6,824 nucleotides of DNA from Bacteroidota bacterium. GTDB taxonomy: Bacteria; Bacteroidota; Ignavibacteria; Ignavibacteriales; Ignavibacteriaceae. Each line of letters opens with the position of its first letter. The stretch's first letter is position 1. This document shows, piece after piece, positions 1-5,508 of this stretch. The notes under the pieces were generated by a model, which saw nothing but the letters and a program-made list of their open reading frames with translations, ran no database searches and was not told the DNA's origin. Made by a program: the position numbers and the translations under genes. The DNA lies in assembly GCA_021796135.1 (NCBI GenBank), contig JAJYOQ010000222.1, positions 1-6,824 on the forward strand, read 5' to 3'.

Positions 1-6
1 TTTTGA

Positions 7-168
7 GTTGGATCAATAATTTTTATAACTGGTTTATATACATTATATAATCCTGAATCAACTCAAAAAGTCTTAAGCGGAACGCATCCAGATATTTGGT
101 GGGGTGCATTAATGGCAGCCATCGGATTAATTTATGTACTTTTTAACAGAAAAAAGAAAATTTTCTAA
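7..168 (+). CDS. C-terminal fragment of a small membrane protein (broken or incomplete)
   Basis: The frame ending at the TAA at 166-168 reads as a plausible small membrane protein: a hydrophobic stretch (VGSIIFITGLYTLY), a short polar loop with NPESTQK and THPDIWWG, a second hydrophobic stretch (ALMAAIGLIYVLF) and a basic tail NRKKKIF. This two-helix layout with positive residues at the end is typical of small inner-membrane proteins. The frame is closed upstream by a TGA at 4-6, and no ATG, GTG or TTG lies in frame before the ATG at 112, which would leave only 18 residues. The gene is therefore truncated by a nonsense or frameshift change, or the first bases of the window are unreliable. UGA read as Trp is unlikely, because three other genes here end in TGA. 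I do not recognise the family. It converges on the minus-strand gene that ends at 230. Confidence 0.4.
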   Translation, partial: VGSIIFITGLYTLYNPESTQKVLSGTHPDIWWGALMAAIGLIYVLFNRKKKIF

Positions 169-229
169 ATTTCTTTAAAAGACATTTACTTATTTTAATT
201 AAAATCACTTATTAGGTATGAATGAATAA

Positions 230-610
230 TTACTTGGGGGCATTTTCAATTTCATCTAATAGTTTTTCTGCCTTTTCAACACTTTCAGCTTCCATAGCAG
301 TATAACCCACCGACCTTGAACTTCTTTGCCATTGATTAGCTGTGACAGCATTATTTGATTTTACAATACGTACGACGTGATTCATCCCCAATTCTTTTGC
401 TTTCCCTTGTGTCTCAACTAATATTTGACGCCCTTCTTCTGTGGTTGGCTGACAATTTAATATTTCGGATATAACACTAAACCCCGGTTTTAATTTTTTA
501 AGTTGGGTTAGTAAGTCATTAGACCATGCTTTCATTTCTGCAACATCAACCCTTCCTTCAATCATCAAATGCATTCGGTTCTTAAGAAAATTGACCTGAT
601 TTTTATACAT
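230..610 (-). CDS. STAS/SpoIIAA-like protein of unknown function
   Basis: This is a 126-residue soluble protein with no signal peptide or membrane segment. Its predicted pattern is strand (residues ~5-18, NRMHLMIEG), helix (~21-40), strand (FSVISEI, ~44-50), helix (~57-75, starting TTEEGRQ), strand (HVVRIVKS, ~78-85) and a C-terminal helix (SVEKAEKLLDEI, ~110-121). That alternating order resembles STAS/SpoIIAA-like domains. The KPGFSVISEI segment and the later QWQRSSRSVGY segment resemble small uncharacterised proteins I have seen in diverse bacteria; this is recall, not a search. STAS proteins often act as anti-anti-sigma factors or lipid/ligand sensors, but nothing here shows a partner: no kinase, phosphatase or sigma factor gene is adjacent. 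The start is supported by a good SD sequence (AGGGAGA) six bases before the ATG. It is transcribed away from the rest of the window and appears monocistronic here. Confidence 0.8.
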   Translation of the reverse strand: MYKNQVNFLKNRMHLMIEGRVDVAEMKAWSNDLLTQLKKLKPGFSVISEILNCQPTTEEGRQILVETQGKAKELGMNHVVRIVKSNNAVTANQWQRSSRSVGYTAMEAESVEKAEKLLDEIENAPK

Positions 611-616
611 AACTTG

Positions 617-623
617 TCTCCCT
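617..623 (-). promoter_or_regulatory. Shine-Dalgarno site of the STAS-like gene
   Basis: On the minus strand the bases read AGGGAGA and end six bases before the ATG at 610-608. This is a strong match to the anti-SD of 16S rRNA and fixes the start of the gene. Confidence 0.7.
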
Positions 624-640
624 ATAAATTTTAATTAAAT

Positions 641-648
641 CAAAAATA
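641..648 (-). promoter_or_regulatory. Candidate -7 element (TAnnTTTG) for the STAS-like gene
   Basis: On the minus strand the bases read TATTTTTG, an exact match to the Bacteroidota -7 consensus TAnnTTTG, about 30 bases before the start codon. No TTG-type -33 element is seen at the expected distance. In DNA this AT-rich such a match can arise by chance, so the call is weak. Confidence 0.25.
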
Positions 649-954
649 ATGAACTGAATTGCATTATTATTTTCATAAATTAGATTTTAATAATAAACTA
701 ATTATTTAAAATTATTAATTTTCTTGAATAACTTTTTAATAATTAGGAAAATATTAAAACTTCCTTGTCTAAATAAAATGAAAAACTACAAGAATGAAAT
801 ATGCACAATCTTATAATCGGATAAATCATTTTATAGTTTAATATTTATACTTTAAGTAAAATAATATCAAATAAAAATAATTTCTTCAATATTAGTTTTT
901 AATTTGATTATAAATGATAAAATGCGGTTAAAATAAAACTTATAACAATAAAAT

Positions 955-1566
955 ATGAAAAAAATACCAGTTAAATTAATAATTAAAATTTCCATTTTAG
1001 TCATCTTAATGATTTTGGGAAGTATTAAGTTTGTTGATACTGAGCTAGCCGAAAGAGTCGTTCGTTTTCTTATGTCTATTCATAAATTTCATAAAATAGC
1101 AGAAAACATCCCCGATTTATTGATTTATCTTGTGGGTGTCGGAACGATATTAATGTGGGTTATTTATTTTTATAGATCAAGAAAGAAAATAAATGATGTT
1201 AAAACAAAATTTTTGAAACTCGCAGCAACTACTTTACCTGTTGTATACTTACTTAAAACATTTTTTCAATTTGCATTTGGTAGAACACCGCCTAAATTGA
1301 TTTTAAATAAGCCTATTATTTTTGATTGGTTTAATAGCAATAACGGCGGCTCTTTTCCATCCGGACATATGGCTGTCTTTGCTGCTTTCGGGGCTGCAAT
1401 TATCTTTTATTTTCCTAAGTATCAAAAAATAGTTTTAATTATGTTAAGTCTACTCGGAATTGCACTCATAATTACAAATTATCATTTTATTAGCGATGTT
1501 ATTGCGGGAGCTTATCTTGGATTTTTGACATCTTACTCATTATGGTACTTATATGAAAGACATTGA
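955..1566 (+). CDS. PAP2-family membrane phosphatase, divergent active site
   Basis: This 203-residue integral membrane protein belongs to the PAP2 (type 2 phosphatidic acid phosphatase) superfamily, whose members dephosphorylate lipid phosphates such as phosphatidate, undecaprenyl pyrophosphate or lipid A at the membrane surface. About six hydrophobic segments are visible (~8-25, 54-73, 88-108, 138-153, 158-175, 182-199). The central motif SFPSGH is intact, with His138 as the likely acid/base, and the third motif keeps HFISD with His177 (expected nucleophile) and Asp181. The first motif is altered: FGRTPP (108-113) stands where KxxxxxxRP is usual, so the second Arg is Pro and the Lys position is Gln105, although Lys101 is close by. 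The Arg normally six residues before the nucleophile His is Leu171. The protein may belong to a variant subfamily or have weakened activity. Substrate is not predictable from the sequence. There is no SD; the start is the only in-frame ATG that gives a full N-terminal helix. The symporter gene follows after 65 bp. Confidence 0.85.
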   Translation: MKKIPVKLIIKISILVILMILGSIKFVDTELAERVVRFLMSIHKFHKIAENIPDLLIYLVGVGTILMWVIYFYRSRKKINDVKTKFLKLAATTLPVVYLLKTFFQFAFGRTPPKLILNKPIIFDWFNSNNGGSFPSGHMAVFAAFGAAIIFYFPKYQKIVLIMLSLLGIALIITNYHFISDVIAGAYLGFLTSYSLWYLYERH

Positions 1567-1600
1567 GTTCTATAATTGGCTGAAAAACTATAGCAATCTT

Positions 1601-1608
1601 TAATTTAG
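1601..1608 (+). promoter_or_regulatory. Candidate -7 element for the symporter-galK-galT operon
   Basis: TAATTTAG differs at one base from the Bacteroidota -7 consensus TAnnTTTG. A TTGG at 1576-1579 lies 21 bases upstream as a possible -33 element, a spacing within the range known for this promoter type. If used, the transcript would start about 1615 and the gal genes could be expressed separately from the phosphatase. The support is a pattern match only. Confidence 0.22.
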
Positions 1609-1617
1609 ATAGAAAAC

Positions 1618-1622
1618 AAGGA
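1618..1622 (+). promoter_or_regulatory. SD-like site before the symporter
   Basis: AAGGA lies nine bases before the TTG at 1632 and 21 bases before the ATG at 1644. The spacing favours the TTG as start, which is why the longer form is annotated; the family alignment alone would accept either. Confidence 0.4.
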
Positions 1623-1631
1623 CTTTATTTA

Positions 1632-3086
1632 TTGAATGGAAATATGATAGACGGCATAATAATTTTGACCTATCTGACCCTTATTGCTGCAATAGGAATA
1701 ATATCCGGCGGGAAACAGAAATCGGTTAAAGATTATTTTCTTGGGTCAAAATCCGTTCCATGGTGGGCAGTCTGTTTCTCCATTGTCGCAACGGAGACAA
1801 GCACTATAACCTTTATTTCAATTCCGGGATTAGCATACATTGCAAACTTAAATTTTCTTCAAGTGACATTTGGTTATTTAATTGGAAGAATAGCCGTTGC
1901 ATATATTTTCCTACCGGCATACTTCAAAGGAGATCTAAAAACTGCGTATACCTTTTTAGAAATACGATTCGGCGGAAAGACAAGATCATTTGCGTCTATA
2001 GTATTTTTATTTACCCGGGTGGCAGCCGATGGAGTAAGACTTTTTGCAACTGCAATTCCTTTAAAGCTCCTTCTCAACATAAACTATCCTACTGCTATAA
2101 TAATTATTGCATTAGTTGCTCTTGTTTATACATATATTGGAGGAGTTAAGGGAGTAATTTGGACAGATGTAATTCAGATGTCCGTTTATCTTGGCGGTGC
2201 AGTTCTATCTGCAATATTTATAATTCATCTTTTACCAAATGGACTATCAAGCTTTTTATCAGCAGCAAATGCCGGAAATAAACTGAATATTTTTAATTTA
2301 GGGTTTGATAATGGAATATCGGGTTTATTCAATCAACCATATACTTTAATCGGGGGACTTATCGGGGGTGCATTTCTATCAATGGCATCCCACGGAACAG
2401 ACCAGTTGATAGTGCAACGACTTCTAACAACAAAGACTCTTAGAGATAGCCAAAAAGCAATAATAGGGAGCGGTATAATTGTAATTATTCAAATGACAAT
2501 TTTTATGATTGTGGGAGTAATGCTCTTTGCTCTTTACGGACCTCTTAAAGTAAAACCGGATGAAATTTTTCCCATATTTATTATAAAGGAATTGCCTGTC
2601 GGACTTAAAGGAATTATAATAGCAGGTCTTTTTTCAGCTGCACTCGGTACTCTTTCCGGTTCGATAAGTTCTCTAGCATCCTCAACTATGTTAGATCTTT
2701 ATATACCTTTCTTCGGAAAATTAGAGGATGATAAAAAACAATTACATATCTCACGGTTATTTACTTTTATGTGGGCTGGAATTCTTGTTCTAACAGCACT
2801 ATCCTTCACATCAATAACTCATTCTGCAGTTGAAGTAGCATTAAGCATTGCATCATTCACTTATGGAGGTTTGCTGGGTACATTCCTTTTAGGTAGATTT
2901 GTTAAAAATGCAAAGCAAGAAGATGCTCTAGCCGGATTTATGGCAGGAATTTTTATAATGATAACAGTTATTTCGCTTAAACTTGCCGCATGGACATGGT
3001 TTACTGTAATTGGAGTTTCAGCTACACTCATAATAGGAGGAATTTTGAGTAGTTTGTCAGCTAAAGAAAAAGGAGTTTCCCGGTGA
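1632..3086 (+). CDS. Sodium:solute symporter (SSS family), probably galactose or related sugar import
   Basis: This 484-residue inner-membrane protein belongs to the sodium/solute symporter family (SLC5/SSS, LeuT fold) and has about 13 hydrophobic segments. Family marks are VKDYFLGSK (32-40) before helix 1, the unwound-helix segment ATETSTITFISIPG (53-66), GGVKGVIWTDVIQ (170-182), SHGTDQLIVQRLL (253-265) and FSAALGTLSGSISSLASS (334-351) in the helix that helps form the Na2 site. In that last segment, hand alignment puts Gly339-Thr340 where many relatives have Ser-Ser or Ser-Thr. Substrate cannot be read from the sequence, since the family carries sugars, amino acids, vitamins and carboxylates. 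The directly coupled galK and galT make galactose, or possibly a galacto-oligosaccharide, the best inference. The start is either TTG 1632 (SD AAGGA, nine bases away) or ATG 1644, a difference of four residues. The stop codon overlaps the galK start by four bases. Confidence 0.9.
   Translation: MNGNMIDGIIILTYLTLIAAIGIISGGKQKSVKDYFLGSKSVPWWAVCFSIVATETSTITFISIPGLAYIANLNFLQVTFGYLIGRIAVAYIFLPAYFKGDLKTAYTFLEIRFGGKTRSFASIVFLFTRVAADGVRLFATAIPLKLLLNINYPTAIIIIALVALVYTYIGGVKGVIWTDVIQMSVYLGGAVLSAIFIIHLLPNGLSSFLSAANAGNKLNIFNLGFDNGISGLFNQPYTLIGGLIGGAFLSMASHGTDQLIVQRLLTTKTLRDSQKAIIGSGIIVIIQMTIFMIVGVMLFALYGPLKVKPDEIFPIFIIKELPVGLKGIIIAGLFSAALGTLSGSISSLASSTMLDLYIPFFGKLEDDKKQLHISRLFTFMWAGILVLTALSFTSITHSAVEVALSIASFTYGGLLGTFLLGRFVKNAKQEDALAGFMAGIFIMITVISLKLAAWTWFTVIGVSATLIIGGILSSLSAKEKGVSR
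3071..3075 (+). promoter_or_regulatory. Shine-Dalgarno site of galK inside the symporter gene
   Basis: AGGAG, preceded by A-rich sequence, lies seven bases before the GTG at 3083. It sits within the last codons of the symporter gene, supports the GTG as galK start and suggests coupled translation. Confidence 0.7.
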
Positions 3087-4279
3087 TTGCAAATCCGTTT
3101 TTAAGAAATAAATCAAAAGTTATTGAAAAAAAATTTATAGAAATTTTTCATGTTGACCCATTAATTGTCAGGTCTCCGGGCAGAGTAAATTTAATCGGAG
3201 AACATACTGATTATAATAATGGGTTTGTGCTTCCTGCATCTATTGATAAAGCAATCTACTTTGCAATTTCTTCAAGAGCCGATAATATATGTAAACTTTT
3301 TGCTTCGGACATGAATGAAAGCTTTGATTTTTCAATAGATAAATTGATTTACTCCGAAAAAGGTTGGCCGAATTATTTAATGGGCGTAGTTGACCAGCTA
3401 AAAAAGAGAGATTATAAAATTCCCGGATTTAATTGTGTTTTCGGCGGAGACATTCCAATTGGTGCCGGACTTTCTTCATCGGCAGCAGTTGAAGCCGGGC
3501 TTGTTTTTGCACTGAATTATTTGTTTAACCTTGGGATTGACAAATTATCTCTAGTTAAGATTGCGCAAAAGGCGGAAAATGAATTTGTCGGAGTTAATTG
3601 CGGTATAATGGACCAATACGTTAATGTCTTCGGTGAAAACAGAAAAGTGCTGCGTATAGATTGCCGCTCGCTTGAAAATGAATATTTACCGTTTGATTAT
3701 AAAAATATTTCAATTGTTTTGTTCAACTCAAATGTTTCCCATTCACTTGCGTCAACTGAGTATAATCAAAGGAGAAAAGAATGTATTGCCGGTGTGGAAA
3801 TAATAAAACGTGAAAATCCGCAAATTACAAGCTTGCGTGATGTTGATATTGATCTTCTTATAGGATATAAAAACAAAATGGATTCTACTGTTTTCAAGCG
3901 CTGCAAATATGTAGTTGAAGAAAATTCAAGAGTTTTAAAAGCATGCGATGCATTAAAAATTCATGACCTGCAAAAGTTCGGTTCTTTGATGTATAATACC
4001 CATGAAGGTCTGAGCAATGAATATGAAGTAAGCTGTAAGGAACTTGACTATTTAGTAGATCTAACCAAAGATGAATCAAAGGTTTATGGTTCAAGGATGA
4101 TGGGCGGAGGTTTTGGCGGGTGTACTATTAACTTAATAGAGAATGATTCAATAGAAGAGGTGACAACACATGTTACCGAAAAATATAAACACAAATTTGA
4201 TCTCAATGTTAATACATATGTAACTAAAATTAGCAGCGGGACAAATATTATTTCAATAAATGAAAATGCAACAACCTGA
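3083..4279 (+). CDS. galK: Galactokinase
   Basis: This 398-residue cytoplasmic GHMP-family kinase (EC 2.7.1.6) phosphorylates alpha-D-galactose to galactose 1-phosphate with ATP, the first committed step of the Leloir pathway. All hallmark motifs are present. The galactokinase signature GRVNLIGEHTDYNNG (33-47) includes Arg34, Glu40 and Asp43 as catalytic and sugar-binding residues. The ATP loop is PIGAGLSSSAA (125-135). CGIMDQ (173-178) carries the catalytic base Asp177. EYNQRRKEC (226-234) and NEYEVSCKELD (312-322) are typical of true galactokinases. Motif III is GSRMMGGGFGGC (336-347), with Met340 where Thr is common. The length fits the family (about 380-400). The start is a GTG with a good SD; its first bases overlap the symporter stop as GTGA. 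The 3' end overlaps galT by 20 bases. The gene probably follows the symporter's transcription and responds to galactan or galactose, although no operator is visible. Confidence 0.96.
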   Translation: MIANPFLRNKSKVIEKKFIEIFHVDPLIVRSPGRVNLIGEHTDYNNGFVLPASIDKAIYFAISSRADNICKLFASDMNESFDFSIDKLIYSEKGWPNYLMGVVDQLKKRDYKIPGFNCVFGGDIPIGAGLSSSAAVEAGLVFALNYLFNLGIDKLSLVKIAQKAENEFVGVNCGIMDQYVNVFGENRKVLRIDCRSLENEYLPFDYKNISIVLFNSNVSHSLASTEYNQRRKECIAGVEIIKRENPQITSLRDVDIDLLIGYKNKMDSTVFKRCKYVVEENSRVLKACDALKIHDLQKFGSLMYNTHEGLSNEYEVSCKELDYLVDLTKDESKVYGSRMMGGGFGGCTINLIENDSIEEVTTHVTEKYKHKFDLNVNTYVTKISSGTNIISINENATT

Positions 4280-5303
4280 ATTAAATAAATATCCTCATAG
4301 AAGGAAAAATATTCTAAACGGTGAATGGGTATTAGTTTCACCGAATAGAACAGATCGCCCATGGCAAGGCGAAGTTTTTTCTACAGCAAAAGAAAAACGA
4401 CCTAAATATGATCCCCATTGCTACTTATGCCCGGGAAACCAACGTGCTAATGGGGAAGTCAACCCACAATACAAAGGTACTTTTGCATTCACAAATGATT
4501 TCTCATCTTTACTTGAAGATATTCCCGATAAAATGGAAAACAGGAATGATCTGCTGATAGCAAAAAGTGAAAAAGGAATTTGCAGGGTTGTGAATTTTTC
4601 ACCTAGACATGACCTCACTCTTGCCGAAATGAAAGAAAATGAAATTGAAAACGTTATTTCGATTTGGCAAAATGAATTTAAATCACTTTCCTCTAATCCT
4701 GCTATAAATCATATTCAGATTTTCGAGAATAAAGGTGCGTTAATGGGCAATAGCAATCCTCACCCGCATTGCCAAATATGGGCTCAGAATAGCATCCCTT
4801 TAGAACCTTCCAAGGAACTAAAGCAGTTTAAGCAGTATTATAAAAAACATAACCGCAGTATTTTAACCGATTATTTAAATTTAGAACGAAAGTTAAAAGA
4901 AAGAATTGTTTTTGAAAATTCATCTTTTACTGTTGTTGTTCCTTTCTGGGCTGTATGGCCTTATGAGACTTTGATAATATCAAAGAGAAAAATTTCAAAT
5001 ATTCTTCAATTCAAAAAAAGGGAAAAGAAAGATTTTGCTAATGCTCTAAGTATTACAACGAAAAAATATGATAATCTTTTTCAAACTTCTTTCCCTTATT
5101 CTTCCGGTTTGCATCAGGCACCTGTCGATGGAAAAGAATATAAAGAGTGGCATTTCCACATGCATTTTTATCCGCCTCTGCTAAGATCGTCAAGTATAAA
5201 AAAATTTATGGTGGGATATGAAATGATGGCTGAACCTCAAAGAGATATTACTCCGGAATTTAGCGCAAAAATATTAAGAGAAATATCTATCGGAAAATAC
5301 TAA
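4260..5303 (+). CDS. galT: Galactose-1-phosphate uridylyltransferase
   Basis: This 347-residue HIT-superfamily enzyme (EC 2.7.7.12) transfers UMP from UDP-glucose to galactose 1-phosphate, giving UDP-galactose and glucose 1-phosphate by way of a uridylyl-histidine intermediate. The N-terminal PHRRKNILNGEWVLVSP (12-28) and RPWQGE are typical. The structural zinc ligands are Cys54 and Cys57 (HCYLCPGN), His117 (SPRHDLT) and His168. The active site NPHPHCQIW (166-174) holds the nucleophile His170. Glu182, His285, His298 and His300 match the second metal site of the E. coli enzyme by hand alignment. FWAVWPYETL (229-238) and GYEMMAEPQRDITPE (319-333) are further conserved blocks. It is therefore a complete, probably active enzyme. 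The start is ATG 4260 or ATG 4266; neither has an SD, so translation is probably coupled to galK, whose stop lies at 4277-4279. No galE follows, so UDP-galactose must be epimerised by an enzyme encoded elsewhere. Confidence 0.96.
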   Translation: MKMQQPELNKYPHRRKNILNGEWVLVSPNRTDRPWQGEVFSTAKEKRPKYDPHCYLCPGNQRANGEVNPQYKGTFAFTNDFSSLLEDIPDKMENRNDLLIAKSEKGICRVVNFSPRHDLTLAEMKENEIENVISIWQNEFKSLSSNPAINHIQIFENKGALMGNSNPHPHCQIWAQNSIPLEPSKELKQFKQYYKKHNRSILTDYLNLERKLKERIVFENSSFTVVVPFWAVWPYETLIISKRKISNILQFKKREKKDFANALSITTKKYDNLFQTSFPYSSGLHQAPVDGKEYKEWHFHMHFYPPLLRSSSIKKFMVGYEMMAEPQRDITPEFSAKILREISIGKY

Positions 5304-5508
5304 AATCAAAATAAATACGAACTCCGTTACTACCGAGAAGAAAAGAATTTAGAAATTTTACTCATAAATAAGAAAAGAAATAATATTATAACAAAAACAT
5401 AATCTTCCCTTTTATAATTTTGTTGTAATATCTACACTTAAACGAGAATATGCTGCAGAATTTATTGGACAATTGCATAGGACAAAGATTTAATATCTAA
5501 TTATATAA
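5304..5508 (+). other. Intergenic region upstream of the galactanase
   Basis: These 205 bp separate galT from the galactanase gene. The gap is large compared with the overlapping genes before it, so the galactanase probably has its own promoter. I find no strong hairpin with a T-run after galT, hence no clear terminator. The region contains a -7-like element (listed separately) and a 16-codon ORF at 5450-5500 that I regard as chance. No SD precedes the galactanase ATG. Confidence 0.6.
5415..5422 (+). promoter_or_regulatory. Candidate -7 element (TAnnTTTG) for the galactanase gene
   Basis: TAATTTTG matches the Bacteroidota -7 consensus exactly and lies 86 bases before the ATG at 5509. There is no clear TTG-type -33 element 17-23 bases upstream, so the match could be chance in this AT-rich spacer. 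If real, the transcript would have a leader of about 80 bases. Confidence 0.3.

Larger units (their letters stand above)
611..954. other. AT-rich divergent intergenic region
   Basis: This 344-bp stretch separates the minus-strand STAS-like gene from the plus-strand phosphatase gene, so it should hold both promoters. It is very AT-rich and has no ORF longer than a dozen or so codons from an ATG (one at 778 stops after 12 codons). I see no tRNA-like or other structured RNA and no terminator. One short inverted repeat, AATAATG (645-651) with CATTATT (662-668), lies near the STAS-like gene. A possible Bacteroidota-type -7 element is listed separately. No convincing promoter is visible just before 955, and the phosphatase ATG is preceded only by A/T-rich bases with no SD. 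Confidence 0.7.

Noticed and set aside
4..6. In-frame TGA as a recoded Trp codon, which would suggest an alternative genetic code.
   Set aside because: The phosphatase, symporter and galK genes all end naturally at TGA, and conserved Trp positions use TGG.
192..205. A perfect 14-base palindrome ATTTTAATTAAAAT between the convergent gene ends, considered as a terminator.
   Set aside because: It has no loop and no G/C in the stem, so a stable terminator hairpin is unlikely; A/T-only palindromes are common in such DNA.
611..954. Possible small RNA or riboswitch in the long intergenic region.
   Set aside because: The stretch is almost entirely A/T with no G/C-paired stems or conserved riboswitch motifs that I can see.
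1760..2149. A 129-codon open frame on the plus strand inside the symporter gene.
   Set aside because: It is out of frame with an unmistakable symporter and its translation is rich in Cys, Tyr and Asn with no family features; a shadow frame.
2349..2368. Two copies of ATCGGGGG spaced 12 bases apart, considered as a repeat or G-quadruplex element.
   Set aside because: They encode a LIGGLIGG stretch in a membrane helix of the symporter, and two G-runs are too few for a quadruplex.
3894..4362. Minus-strand open frames of 66 and 92 codons across the galK-galT junction, considered as antisense genes.
   Set aside because: They lie opposite conserved galK/galT coding sequence, show no start signals and have no recognisable domain.
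5450..5500. A 16-codon ORF (starting MLQNLLDN) ending eight bases before the galactanase ATG, resembling a leader peptide.
   Set aside because: It has no SD, no run of regulatory codons and no attenuator-like hairpin; ORFs this short are expected by chance.
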